A DNA stretch of 30,601 nt from Eubacterium sp. CAG:248 (GCA_000436475.1 FR886170.1:29261-59861); one strand, 5' to 3'. Positions 1-8,704 are shown, counted from the first letter of the stretch. A program made the numbers and translations. Notes: generated by a model from the sequence alone, not told the origin.

Positions 1-123
1 ATCGATAATCTTATTTATTAAGTCTGTAATATCAGGAACATCGTTATTGTATATAGCATCTTCTGCATCTTCAACCTCAAGACTAGGCTGAAACTTTTTA
101 ATCTCTTCATCAAAATCCAACAT
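1..123 (-). CDS. N-terminal fragment of an unidentified acidic protein
   Basis: An open frame starts with ATG at 123 and runs off the left edge, giving 41 residues that begin MLDFDEEIKKFQPSLEVED. An AGGAG ribosome binding site lies about 8 bases upstream (around 133-137). The visible part is acidic, soluble and shows no signal peptide or membrane segment. It follows folC by 60 bases on the same strand with no visible terminator, so the two may be co-transcribed. I do not recognise the family from this fragment, and no function is proposed. Confidence 0.6.
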   Translation of the reverse strand, partial: MLDFDEEIKKFQPSLEVEDAEDAIYNNDVPDITDLINKIID

Positions 124-183
124 ATTTATTCTCCTATCTGTGAATTCGTGTAATATCCATAATAATACGTTACTGCTAAGACC

Positions 184-1464
184 TTACTGGCTTATGATGG
201 CACTCTTGATATCTGCAACAAGATAAAGTGAACCTGCACAAAACACCATATCCTCATCTTTAAGAGCGTTGACTGCAGCTGCTGCATTATCATATACTTC
301 TATATCCATATCTGTATGCCTGTTAAATGCTTCTTTTATATACTGCCTGTCAAGCTGTCTTTTTCCACCAGTAACAGTAACTGCTATTCTGTCAAATGCT
401 TTAGATGAACATAAAATCCCTATCATCTCCTCAAAGTTCTTATCACTCACAACCGAGAAAAGAAGCGATGCCTTTTTACCAGATGATTCATACATAGCAT
501 CAACTGACTGGACAAATCTTCTTATACCATGAGGGTTATGCGCACCATCCACATATATATTATCAGTTACCTTTTCCATACGCCCCTGCCAGCTGTTATA
601 AGCAAGTGCTGTTTTCATATTCTCATCATGCAGCTTTACCCCATACGTACTTTTTAACACTGCACATACAGTTAATGCCAGGGCTGCATTCTCAACCTGA
701 TACAAGGCAGGCGTTTCCAGATGAAAACAATCATTACTATAATACTCATTATCAATTAAAAAATCAATACAACCATTTAAGTTTTTAACTATTGTATACT
801 GCTGTGGGGTAACGCCATATGAAAAACTTTTCATCATATCCGCCTTCTGTTTTATAACACCTGTAACCACAGCTTCATTATCTGTATACACGACCGGAAC
901 ACCTTGTTTTATGATTCCAGCCTTTTCTCCTGCTATTTTTTTTAGTGTATCGCCAAGAATCGCTGTATGTTCAAGACCTATTGCTGTTATTACAGAGCAT
1001 ATAGGTCTTTCTACTGCATTAGTAGCATCAAGTTTTCCACCAAGCCCTGTCTCTAAGACAACGTAGTCCACATTCTGCTCCTTGAAATATAACATAGCTA
1101 TCCCGAAAAAAAAGTCAAAATATGCAAGTCCTGCATTATTCATACCTGCAGCAGCATATATCTTATTAAAATATTGTGTAAAATCCTCTTCTGATATGAG
1201 TTCTCTGTTAATCTGTATACGTTCCCTTATAGTATTAAGATGTGGAGATGTAAAAAGTCCTACCTTATATCCTTCATTCCTTAAACAGCTTTCTATATAA
1301 GAGCATACCGAGCCCTTGCCGTTAGTACCTGCTACATGTATTACTTTAAGTTCCTTTTCAGGATTTCCTATTATATTAAGCAGCTTTCTTCCCCTTTCAA
1401 CTCCAGTTCCTTCATTAAACTGGCCCAGAGAATCAAGATATCTGCATATTTCGTTATAATCCAT
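184..1464 (-). CDS. folC: Folylpolyglutamate synthase / dihydrofolate synthase (FolC)
   Basis: FolC adds glutamate to dihydropteroate and/or folates in the cytoplasm, using ATP, in folate biosynthesis and retention. The 426-residue length is normal for the Mur-ligase-like family. The ATP-binding loop GTNGKGS sits at residues 46-52, followed by SPHLNTIRERIQIN (about 73-86), the conserved core YVVLETGLGGKLDATN (about 135-150), and the C-terminal-domain motif YVDGAHNPHG. The ATG at 1464 is preceded by a modest AGAAGG site. The upstream coiled-coil gene is 130 bases away and the downstream acidic protein 60 bases away, all on the same strand. Whether it has both synthase activities or only the polyglutamylating one cannot be told from sequence alone. 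Confidence 0.95.
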   Translation of the reverse strand: MDYNEICRYLDSLGQFNEGTGVERGRKLLNIIGNPEKELKVIHVAGTNGKGSVCSYIESCLRNEGYKVGLFTSPHLNTIRERIQINRELISEEDFTQYFNKIYAAAGMNNAGLAYFDFFFGIAMLYFKEQNVDYVVLETGLGGKLDATNAVERPICSVITAIGLEHTAILGDTLKKIAGEKAGIIKQGVPVVYTDNEAVVTGVIKQKADMMKSFSYGVTPQQYTIVKNLNGCIDFLIDNEYYSNDCFHLETPALYQVENAALALTVCAVLKSTYGVKLHDENMKTALAYNSWQGRMEKVTDNIYVDGAHNPHGIRRFVQSVDAMYESSGKKASLLFSVVSDKNFEEMIGILCSSKAFDRIAVTVTGGKRQLDRQYIKEAFNRHTDMDIEVYDNAAAAVNALKDEDMVFCAGSLYLVADIKSAIISQ

Positions 1465-1520
1465 GATGTATTACCTTCTGTATCCTTCCCTGTACTATAT
1501 TGCATACCTTAGATGTATCT

Positions 1521-1560
1521 TATTTATTTTACGCATAACATATTTATTTTACACATAATT
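1521..1560. repeat. Tandem duplication, 20-bp unit, two copies
   Basis: Two adjacent 20-base copies (1521-1540 and 1541-1560) share the core TATTTATTTTAC and the following CATAA, differing at three positions. They lie in the 130-base gap between folC and the upstream coiled-coil gene, inside what would be the folC leader. No hairpin or factor site is evident, so a slippage-type duplication is the simplest reading. Confidence 0.75.
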
Positions 1561-1594
1561 ATCTTTTATTATCCAGTCTTTTATTATAAATATC

Positions 1595-3121
1595 TCACTC
1601 TATAACATCCTCTAGTATATCTTCGCTGCATTTTATTATCAGCGGTTTTTTATCTCCTGTATACACATACAACCTGTCCTCTTTTAAATATACCTTCCAG
1701 TCCCTGCTATCATGTACTTCTTTTAACATAGCTTCTATTGTAACTATCTGGCTTCTTGTATAGTTCATCGCAACATGCAAAAACAGTCCATCACCAAAAT
1801 GGAACTTATAATAATACGCATTCCACAGTCTTTTTAAGTTATTCTTCCTTATATCTGTCTGTGTATTATATTCTGCCCTGAGCTCCTGCCCTTCCTTTTC
1901 CTGTAACTCTAATCTATCCTGTGCTATAATGACCTGATTACTTAATTCATCTTTCTTTCTTTTCTTTAGCTCACTATCCTCTAATCCCCTGTCTAACTGG
2001 CGTTTTACATCATTAACCCTGGCATAATAACTTTTAGTTTCGGCTTCTGTGTGTCCACCATTTATATATTCATCTTTCTTTAGTTCAAGCTCACTAAACT
2101 CAAGTGAAACTTTTGTATAATTCTCAGATGCAGCATCTGCACGCTTATCAGCTTCCTCTAACTGCTTCTTTTTAGTCTCAAGCTCCTTTATACACCTTGC
2201 CTTTTTTTCGTCAAGCCCGCTTATCTGCTTTGCAAGTGCCTGATATTCCTTCTCATCATTGTCTGCCTTTACTCTGTCACTATCAGCAACATATGATGGC
2301 ATAAGCTCATCTGCTGCATATAAAGGTCTGTCATACTTCTTAACCGCAACACTTATAAGCCTTGCAAGCTGGAATACTGATATTCTGTTAAAATGTCTTA
2401 AAGCCTGATACATTGTCTTTATCTCAACAGACTTATAATCAAAGGCTTCTATTCCAAAACAATCTATTACAAGCTTCAGCTTCGTAGGTGACTTCTGCTT
2501 TCTTAAGCACTTAAGAACTCCCATGCCATTAAACGCATCCGGCATAAGCTCCTTATGTACCACTCTTTTAGTTTCTATATCAGCCATACCTATAGCTTTA
2601 TCCATAATCGGCGACCACTCCTTAAGCTGGTCAGGTGTCATATTCTTAAGACTCTGCATAAGATTATCCATAAATGCCTCATTATACTTATCAGTTATAA
2701 TACGCATTTTATGTGCTGGTGCCATATACTGGCTTATAGAATATCCACTACCTGCTGTATCTATAACAAGTATTGAAAGCTTCTCTCTGCCTTCCTGCGT
2801 ATTTATATCTATCTGCTGTGATAATGATACAAGCTCCATAAGTTTAATATCCATAAGCTTAAGAAGCTGTTCTCTTTTTACGGGCTTAAGCTCAGTCAGC
2901 CTTCCTTCAACCATATCTGATACTTTTTTATAGTCATAACCCATCTTTAACTTATCTGTAAATATCTGCGCCAATGAACTTGCAGCCTCTGCCATTCCAG
3001 ATAACAGTCTTGAGCCTGTTTCCTTTGCAGCACTCATAAGCGTAACGCTGTCAAAAAAGGCAAGCTGAAGCCTTATATCATCATCTGACAGCTGGTTAAT
3101 TAGAGTGAATATATCTATCAT
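1595..3121 (-). CDS. Unrecognised cytoplasmic coiled-coil protein
   Basis: I do not recognise this family. The frame stays open upstream to 3169, but the ATG at 3121 has a strong GGGAGG site at the right distance, giving 508 residues that start MIDIFTLINQLSDDDIR. There is no signal peptide or membrane segment. The first roughly 280 residues look helical and globular, with repeated K/L-rich segments such as REQLLKLMDIKLMELVSLSQQ. A highly charged coiled coil follows (about 290-420), then a compact C-terminal region of about 80 residues ending in a beta-rich stretch (WKVYLKEDRLYVYTGDKKP). The gene has its own promoter (3204-3232) and is separated from gdhA by a terminator. A structural or scaffold role is possible, but nothing in the sequence fixes one. 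Confidence 0.85.
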   Translation of the reverse strand: MIDIFTLINQLSDDDIRLQLAFFDSVTLMSAAKETGSRLLSGMAEAASSLAQIFTDKLKMGYDYKKVSDMVEGRLTELKPVKREQLLKLMDIKLMELVSLSQQIDINTQEGREKLSILVIDTAGSGYSISQYMAPAHKMRIITDKYNEAFMDNLMQSLKNMTPDQLKEWSPIMDKAIGMADIETKRVVHKELMPDAFNGMGVLKCLRKQKSPTKLKLVIDCFGIEAFDYKSVEIKTMYQALRHFNRISVFQLARLISVAVKKYDRPLYAADELMPSYVADSDRVKADNDEKEYQALAKQISGLDEKKARCIKELETKKKQLEEADKRADAASENYTKVSLEFSELELKKDEYINGGHTEAETKSYYARVNDVKRQLDRGLEDSELKKRKKDELSNQVIIAQDRLELQEKEGQELRAEYNTQTDIRKNNLKRLWNAYYYKFHFGDGLFLHVAMNYTRSQIVTIEAMLKEVHDSRDWKVYLKEDRLYVYTGDKKPLIIKCSEDILEDVIE

Positions 3122-3174
3122 AAAAGCCTCCCTTATGTTTTTTAATTTACAGGAAATGTAACTACACAAAATAT

Positions 3175-3210
3175 CTTCTATATATTCTTCTATATGTTCT
3201 TTTATTATAT
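3175..3210. repeat. Short 12-bp tandem repeat in the leader
   Basis: CTTCTATATATT (3175-3186) is followed directly by CTTCTATATGTT (3187-3198) and a more divergent third copy (3199-3210) that merges into the -10 element of the promoter. On the transcribed strand this is a purine-rich leader of the coiled-coil gene. Confidence 0.55.
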
Positions 3211-3232
3211 AATGCTGTGGTCAAAAGGTCAA
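3204..3232 (-). promoter_or_regulatory. Sigma-A-type promoter of the coiled-coil gene
   Basis: On the minus strand, a -35 box TTGACC (3232-3227) and a perfect -10 box TATAAT (3209-3204) are separated by exactly 17 bases. This predicts a transcript start near 3197 and a leader of about 75 bases before the ATG at 3121. A second TTGACC lies within the spacer. Confidence 0.75.
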
Positions 3233-3293
3233 AAAATCTATGTTTTTTTATGTGTCATTCTTTAGAAACGTGTGCCGCCAGGCGCACCATTCC

Positions 3294-3328
3294 AAAAAGA
3301 GCTGCCAGCCATACGGCTTAGCAGCTCT
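3294..3328 (-). terminator. Rho-independent terminator of gdhA
   Basis: Inverted arms AGAGCTGC (3298-3305) and GCAGCTCT (3321-3328) enclose an inner AGCC/GGCT pairing. On the minus strand the hairpin is followed by TTTTT (3298-3294). It sits 35 bases after the gdhA stop, insulating the downstream coiled-coil gene. Confidence 0.85.
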
Positions 3329-3363
3329 GTTTATTTATATTTATTAAATTAGTTATGGGGTAA

Positions 3364-4722
3364 TTAGCAAACACCCTGAGCGAGCATTGCATTAACAACC
3401 TTCTCGAAACCAGCGATATTAGCACCAGCTACATAGTCTGTCTTTCCACCAACTGTCATGTCATATCTCTTAGCAGCATCTGAAATGTTAGCGTAGATTG
3501 TTTCCATGATTCCCTTAAGCTTTCCATCAACTTCTTCGAATGTCCATGAAAGTCTCTCTGAGTTCTGGCTCATCTCAAGAGCAGATGTAGCAACACCACC
3601 AGCGTTAGCAGCCTTACCACCTACGAAGAGAACTCCATTCTCCTGAAGGTACTTAGTAGCTTCTAATGTTGTAGGCATGTTAGCACCCTCTGTTACAGAT
3701 ACAACACCATTAGCAACGAGCATCTTAGCATCCTCGATGTCTAACTCATTCTGTGTAGCGCATGGAAGAGCAAGGTCTACCTTGTACTGCCATACTCCGT
3801 GCTCACCATTCTGCTTAGCAAAGTACTGAGCTGATGGCTTAGCAGCAGCATATTCTGTAAGACGTGCTCTCTTAACTTCCTTAACTTCCTTAAGAAGTGC
3901 AACATCAATTCCTTCTGGATCATAAATCCAGCCTGTTGAGTCTGAGCATGTAACAACCTTAACACCTAACTGCTGTGCCTTCTGGATAGCATAGATAGCA
4001 ACATTACCTGAACCAGATACAGCTGCTGTCTTGCCCTCAAGTGACATTCCATTGTCTTTCCATAAAGCATTAGTAAGGTATAATAAACCATATCCTGTAG
4101 CTTCTGTTCTTGCAAGTGAACCACCATATGTAAGACCCTTACCTGTAAGAACGCCTTCAAACATACCTCTGATTCTCTTGTACTGACCGAACATGAAACC
4201 AATCTCTCTTGCGCCTGTTCCGATATCACCAGCTGGAACATCGACATCAGCACCGATATACTTGCAAAGTTCTGTCATGAAGCTCTGGCAGAATGCCATG
4301 ATTTCTCTGTCTGACTTGCCCTTAGGATCAAAATCAGAACCACCCTTGCCACCACCGATTGGAAGAGTTGTGAGTGAGTTCTTGAATACCTGTTCGAAAC
4401 CTAAGAACTTGATGATGCCCAAGTTTACTGAAGGATGTAATCTTAAACCACCCTTGTATGGTCCAATAGCATTATTGAACTGTACACGGAAACCTCTGTT
4501 TACCTGTACCTGTCCCTTGTCATCTACCCAAGGAACTCTGAACATGATCTGACGATCTGGCTCTGTAATTCTTTCAAGAACAGCGTTCTTTCTGTAAACT
4601 TCCTCGTTAGCCTCAACGACTGGTCTTAAAGACTCAAGAACCTCTGTTACAGCCTGTAAAAATTCTGGCTGATCTGCATTTTTCTTAGAAACTAATTCTA
4701 ATACTTCATCAACATATCCCAT
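3364..4722 (-). CDS. gdhA: NADP-specific glutamate dehydrogenase
   Basis: GdhA makes glutamate from 2-oxoglutarate and ammonium with NADPH in the cytoplasm, a main ammonium-assimilation route. The 452-residue protein matches the hexameric bacterial type. It shows KGGLRLHPSVN (90-100), PIGGGKGGSDFDP with the active-site lysine at 126, DVPAGDIGTGAREIG with Asp166, and a Rossmann GSGNV at 237-241. SDSTGW follows the second Rossmann strand, as in NADP-type enzymes. An AAAGGAG site precedes the ATG. Codon use is more selective than in its neighbours, suggesting high expression. It is monocistronic, with its own promoter (4780-4808) and terminator (3294-3328). Confidence 0.97.
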   Translation of the reverse strand: MGYVDEVLELVSKKNADQPEFLQAVTEVLESLRPVVEANEEVYRKNAVLERITEPDRQIMFRVPWVDDKGQVQVNRGFRVQFNNAIGPYKGGLRLHPSVNLGIIKFLGFEQVFKNSLTTLPIGGGKGGSDFDPKGKSDREIMAFCQSFMTELCKYIGADVDVPAGDIGTGAREIGFMFGQYKRIRGMFEGVLTGKGLTYGGSLARTEATGYGLLYLTNALWKDNGMSLEGKTAAVSGSGNVAIYAIQKAQQLGVKVVTCSDSTGWIYDPEGIDVALLKEVKEVKRARLTEYAAAKPSAQYFAKQNGEHGVWQYKVDLALPCATQNELDIEDAKMLVANGVVSVTEGANMPTTLEATKYLQENGVLFVGGKAANAGGVATSALEMSQNSERLSWTFEEVDGKLKGIMETIYANISDAAKRYDMTVGGKTDYVAGANIAGFEKVVNAMLAQGVC

Positions 4723-4779
4723 AACCGTATAACTCCTTTTAATTAATATTCGTACGCTTTAGTACGTTACCCAGATAAT

Positions 4780-4808
4780 ATTATATAAACACGACTTAAT
4801 TTTTGCAA
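4780..4808 (-). promoter_or_regulatory. gdhA promoter
   Basis: On the minus strand, TTGCAA (4808-4803) and a perfect TATAAT (4785-4780) are 17 bases apart. The leader of about 50 bases carries a small inverted repeat, CGTAC-6 nt-GTACG at about 4751-4766, before the AAAGGAG site. The small repeat could be a regulator site or a leader hairpin. Confidence 0.75.
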
Positions 4809-5231
4809 GTTTTTTATATGTTTGGCATAATAAAATTGTACATTTTTGAATATTATTAAGTTAAATTAGGCTAACTATTAATTTTAACTTATTTTATCTT
4901 TATATTATTAAGCATTTTTAAGTAAATAATCATTCATTTTTCTTATATAGTTTAATCATTGTTCCGCCTTTGATTCATCATTAAGGCTCATTCAGAAAAT
5001 AATACATTTTACACACTTTTTTTATAGCTATTTTATTTATTTTTTTTCTTATATATGGTATATTATATTTTGTATGTCATTCTTTTTTCATACTTTTTTA
5101 ACACAATTGTTACATTTATTACATATGTTACATTTGACAAAATACTATCGAAGATACTCTCTTACTGCTATGTTAAGAGGAACGATATGTATACACATAT
5201 CGGATATACTTCGTGGATTTCAGGAGGTTTT
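4809..5231. other. Long AT-rich intergenic region between divergent genes
   Basis: About 420 bases separate the gdhA promoter from the LCP gene start. I see no convincing gene or structured RNA. Two 10-base copies of TGTTACATTT (5108-5117 and 5126-5135) lie 18 bases apart. An inverted repeat CGATATGT-ATAC-ACATATCG lies at 5183-5202, just upstream of the AGGAGG site at 5222-5227. The LCP promoter must be here, but no single -35/-10 pair stands out. Confidence 0.5.
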
Positions 5232-7142
5232 ATGTCGGGTTTTATGTCAGGAATTATTGACAGGGTAAAAGGGGATATGCATTATCTCTTCAAGAAGGGA
5301 ACTGACCTTACAGAAGGTGAAAAGAAACGTAAGCTAAGAGCCTGGTCTACTGTTATAGGAATTGTACTGGTGATCGTACAGCTTGTGTTTACTGTTCTTA
5401 CATTATTAAAGCTATACAAGCTGGATATACTTCCACTTAAGTATGCAATCATCTTAGATATCATACTTGTTATTATAGCAATATATAACTTTGCTTCACA
5501 GTTTACTAAAACACATATCATAGGTAAGATACTTGCGGTGTTGTTATCTGGTGTTTTATTATATACATTTTTATTTACTTCAAAGGTTGATGAAACACTC
5601 AACAAAATAAGTAATGTTAAAACAACTACAGATATTGTTGATGTTGTTGTTTTAAAGAATGATAAAGCAGCTTCCATAAAAGATGCCATAGGCTACACCT
5701 TTGGATATAACTCAACTGCCAATTCAGATGACAACAAAGATGCTATAAAGAGGATTAATTACGATAATACTGCTGCTATCAAAACTAAAGAATATCAGGT
5801 ATGGCTTGATATGTTTGATGCACTTAACAGCGGTACCGATATACAGGCTGTTATTATCAATGATGATTCCCTGCAGATGTTATATGAAGAAAACGAAGAT
5901 TTAAAAGATTCTATAAAGATTATTGGTACGATAAAGCTCACAAGAAAGATTGAACTCAGCGCTTCTGACAAGAAAGTAAATGAAGAACCTTTCATTATAT
6001 ATATATCAGGAAACGATGAAGAAGGAGAGATTAAGACTACAGGACGAAGTGATGTAAACGTGTTATGTGTTGTTAATCCTGTTTCAAGACAGATACTTCT
6101 TATAACAACACCAAGAGATGCTTATGTATATATGGAAAATACTGAAAAAGGCTGGAAGGGTATGGATAAGCTTACCCATGCCGGCAACTGGGGAATAGAT
6201 TATTCTATTGCAACTCTTAACAGACTTTACGAATGTAATATAGACTACAGTGTCAAGGTTAACTTTACTGGCTGTGTAGCTGTAGTTAATGCACTTGGCG
6301 GTGTAACTATCAACTCTGATGTTGATTTTGAGAACGGATGGGAAGCTGCTCCTGAAACATATCACTTCGTTGTCGGTGATAACGAATGTAATGGTGAACA
6401 GACTCTTGCCTTCTGCCGTGAAAGAAAGGCTTTCCTTGATGGTGATTACCAGAGAGGCCGTAACCAGTTATCTGCTCTTACAGCTGTTATAAATAAGCTT
6501 ACTTCACCTGCTATTCTTACTAAGTACAGCTCTATACTTGATTCTGTAGGTAACATGATTCTTACAAGTATGCCTACATCTGATATAACCGCCCTTGTAA
6601 AAGGACAGCTTGCAGATACAAGAGAATGGAATGTACAGAAGTTCAGTATAGGAGCTGAACCTGATTCACTTCCTAGCTTACAGTTAGGAACTAATGCTTC
6701 TATGTCAAAGCTATATACTGGTGATGTAGAGATGGCAAAGAAGCTTATAGATAAGATTGAGAATGGAGATGTATTCAATGTAGACGAATACTATGAAGCT
6801 GAGGTAAAGAATATACCAAACTATAATTCTTTTTATAAGCTAAATGGTATTTCTTCTAACAGCAGCTCTAACAACAGCAGCAATACTACAAAAACTACTT
6901 CTGCTGTTAAAGAAACACAACCTGCTACGACAAGACGAAGCATTACAACTACTGCTGCCACAGAGGAAGAAATAACAACTACAAAGGCAACAGAACCTGC
7001 TCCCGTAAAACCTACCGTTGCTACTGAGGCTCCAACACAGAAAACAACAGACGCAACTGCCGCTACAACTACTGCTGCCGCTGCTGAGGCTCCAAAGGCT
7101 GAAGCTGGTAATATAAGCGATGTTGAGCGTACTGCTCCTTAA
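5232..7142 (+). CDS. LCP-family (LytR-CpsA-Psr) glycopolymer ligase with Thr-rich tail
   Basis: LCP enzymes move lipid-linked glycopolymers such as teichoic acid or capsule onto peptidoglycan on the outer membrane face. The frame is open from 5055, but AGGAGG directly precedes the ATG at 5232, giving 636 residues. Three membrane helices (about 38-62, 68-88, 96-116) lead to an accessory domain (about 125-260), then the LCP domain (about 268-430). It has GRSDVNVL (Asp274), TTPRD (Arg295), a CRERK arginine pair (396, 398) and GDYQRGRNQ. This order resembles pneumococcal Cps2A. The usual acidic residue in the INFDGF-like motif is Thr here (NFTG, about 344-347). The last 95 residues are a Ser/Asn then Thr/Ala/Glu-rich tail. 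It is the only plus-strand gene and converges on the CpsC/CpsD-like genes. Confidence 0.9.
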   Translation: MSGFMSGIIDRVKGDMHYLFKKGTDLTEGEKKRKLRAWSTVIGIVLVIVQLVFTVLTLLKLYKLDILPLKYAIILDIILVIIAIYNFASQFTKTHIIGKILAVLLSGVLLYTFLFTSKVDETLNKISNVKTTTDIVDVVVLKNDKAASIKDAIGYTFGYNSTANSDDNKDAIKRINYDNTAAIKTKEYQVWLDMFDALNSGTDIQAVIINDDSLQMLYEENEDLKDSIKIIGTIKLTRKIELSASDKKVNEEPFIIYISGNDEEGEIKTTGRSDVNVLCVVNPVSRQILLITTPRDAYVYMENTEKGWKGMDKLTHAGNWGIDYSIATLNRLYECNIDYSVKVNFTGCVAVVNALGGVTINSDVDFENGWEAAPETYHFVVGDNECNGEQTLAFCRERKAFLDGDYQRGRNQLSALTAVINKLTSPAILTKYSSILDSVGNMILTSMPTSDITALVKGQLADTREWNVQKFSIGAEPDSLPSLQLGTNASMSKLYTGDVEMAKKLIDKIENGDVFNVDEYYEAEVKNIPNYNSFYKLNGISSNSSSNNSSNTTKTTSAVKETQPATTRRSITTTAATEEEITTTKATEPAPVKPTVATEAPTQKTTDATAATTTAAAAEAPKAEAGNISDVERTAP

Positions 7143-7170
7143 GATTTTTCTTTTATAATTAATTTATAAC

Positions 7171-7228
7171 AAAAAAGTGGCAGCTGTGATATGTATCATA
7201 CAAGACATATCACAGCTGCCACTTTTTT
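7171..7228. terminator. Bidirectional terminator between convergent genes
   Basis: A perfect 24-bp stem (7171-7194 with 7205-7228) has a 10-base loop. The arms begin with six A and end with six T, so a U-tract follows the GC-rich stem (GTGGCAGCTGTG) in either direction. It can end both the LCP transcript and the CpsD transcript. Confidence 0.95.
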
Positions 7229-7235
7229 ATTTTTA

Positions 7236-7934
7236 TTACTTTTGGGCCTGTTCGCCATACTTACCATAATACTTACCATAGTACTTGCCATAGTACTTAT
7301 TATCATCCATATCAACCTTGTTAAGAACAACTCCAAGTAACTTGCAGTCTGTCTTTTTTATCTGCTCAAGCCCTTTCTGTGCATATTTATAGCTGACACT
7401 ATTAGATGCCATAACATATGCAACACCATCACATTCCTGTGCAACGATTGCACTGTCTATAACACTTCCGATTGGAGGTGTATCTATTATTATGTAATCA
7501 TACAGATCTCTTAAGACCTTTATAAGTGTCTTGAACACCTTGTTACCAAGAAGCTCTGTAGGATTCGGTGGCACAGGTCCTGAGAATACCACATTAAAGT
7601 TCTCAACATTCGTTGCATACATAACTTCCTCAAACTTGTTTATTCCTGATAAAAAGTGAGTAAGCCCCTTAACAGATGTATTAATCTTATATCGTCCAAC
7701 AAGTACAGATTTTCTTAAATCTGCATCTATGAATATAACCTTCTTGCCTGCTTCTGCCAAAGATACTGCCAGGTTAAAGGACACTGTTGACTTGCCTTCA
7801 CCCGGTGTTGTGCTTGTAAGCATGATAACTTTTACATCAGAGCCGCATAGCTGTATGTTAGTTCTTAAGTTCTTATATGCTTCGTTAGCTCTGTAATCAA
7901 GCTTTCTTAAGCGTTCTATGTTAATCGTCTGCAT
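7236..7934 (-). CDS. cpsD: CpsD/CapB-type autophosphorylating tyrosine kinase
   Basis: BY-kinases of this type cycle between phosphorylated and dephosphorylated C-terminal tyrosine clusters to control capsule polymerisation at the membrane. The 232-residue soluble protein has a Walker A loop TTPGEGKST (42-50), Walker A' VIFIDADLR (66-73) and Walker B YIIIDTPP (about 147-154). Its tail contains KYYGKYYGKYYGKYG, seven tyrosines in a regular pattern, encoded by a 12-bp tandem repeat at 7258-7293. A CAGGAG site precedes the ATG. The CpsC-like partner is 17 bases upstream, forming the usual Gram-positive two-protein kinase. No glycosyltransferase or flippase gene is in the window, so its target polymer is unknown. 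Confidence 0.92.
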   Translation of the reverse strand: MQTINIERLRKLDYRANEAYKNLRTNIQLCGSDVKVIMLTSTTPGEGKSTVSFNLAVSLAEAGKKVIFIDADLRKSVLVGRYKINTSVKGLTHFLSGINKFEEVMYATNVENFNVVFSGPVPPNPTELLGNKVFKTLIKVLRDLYDYIIIDTPPIGSVIDSAIVAQECDGVAYVMASNSVSYKYAQKGLEQIKKTDCKLLGVVLNKVDMDDNKYYGKYYGKYYGKYGEQAQK

Positions 7935-7951
7935 ATCTTTTACACTCCTGT

Positions 7952-8704
7952 TTACTTGCTTCTTTTCTTCTTTGTCTTTCTAGACTTTTTATTCTTTCCC
8001 AGACCATCATCCATCTCTTCTGATATAGGAATAACTGCAAGTGTGCTAAGATCAAAATACTTCTCAACATCTTCAGTAGTTTTAACCGTATCATCTAACA
8101 TTGACCTGATTATTATAACGGCACATGATAACACTATACCTAACGCTAAACCTATAAGTGTCCATTTCTGTACTGTATCAACTGCCGGTTCTTCTGACAT
8201 CGAACCTTCTTCGATAACATTAACCTGCTCTATCTTCATGATATCGCATATCTTCTTTGATGAAACCTGCGCCACCTTATCAGCTATATCCTTTGCTCTT
8301 TTAGGATCATCACTTGTGACTGTTATCTGAAGTACTCTGGTATCTGATGGTGTATCCACAGATATAGTTGACGCCAGCTCAGAGGCTTTCATGTTAAGCC
8401 CAAGCTCTTTAATAACCTGATTCATAACTGGTGCGCTTGTAACAAGTATCTGATAATCTTTTGTAAGCTGTGTTGAGAGCTGTACATCCGACAATGTAGT
8501 TGCACTGTCGTTTGCTCTGTTAAGGACATATAGCTTAGTTTCTGATTCATACTTAGGTGTTATAAGAAACTTAGAAACAAGAAAACCTGCAAGTCCGACT
8601 ATAATACCTGTTGCAATAATCACCAATATCTTTTCCCATAATATTGATAATATATGTCCTATATCAATCTCAACTTCATCATTCTGAACATTATCTTTAC
8701 CCAT
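7952..8704 (-). CDS. cpsC: CpsC/Wzz-type chain-length protein (kinase activator)
   Basis: This polysaccharide co-polymerase sits in the membrane, sets chain length and activates the CpsD kinase through its cytoplasmic end. ATG codons at 8713 and 8704 are in frame. The GGAG site is one base from the first but 10 from the second, so 8704 is preferred (250 residues). A helix at about 30-52 is followed by a Wzz-type extracellular region (KYESETKLYVLNR; VLQITVTSDDPKRAKDIAD) and a second helix at about 180-200. The C-terminus is very basic (KNKKSRKTKKKRSK). The start overlaps the stop of the upstream HAD gene by 8 bases, implying translational coupling. Confidence 0.88.
   Translation of the reverse strand: MGKDNVQNDEVEIDIGHILSILWEKILVIIATGIIVGLAGFLVSKFLITPKYESETKLYVLNRANDSATTLSDVQLSTQLTKDYQILVTSAPVMNQVIKELGLNMKASELASTISVDTPSDTRVLQITVTSDDPKRAKDIADKVAQVSSKKICDIMKIEQVNVIEEGSMSEEPAVDTVQKWTLIGLALGIVLSCAVIIIRSMLDDTVKTTEDVEKYFDLSTLAVIPISEEMDDGLGKNKKSRKTKKKRSK

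Noticed and set aside
3271..3287. Small GC-rich hairpin (GTGC...GCAC) beside the gdhA terminator
   Set aside because: The stem is short and bulged, with no U-tract; the adjacent 3294-3328 structure explains termination.
4970..5000. Possible small RNA or hairpin with GCCTT/AAGGC arms
   Set aside because: Only five pairs with a 12-base loop in AT-rich DNA, without a promoter or terminator pair around it.
5055..5231. Longer N-terminus for the LCP protein from an ATG at 5055
   Set aside because: No ribosome binding site at 5055, and the added residues are hydrophobic translation of AT-rich DNA; AGGAGG at 5222-5227 fixes the start at 5232.
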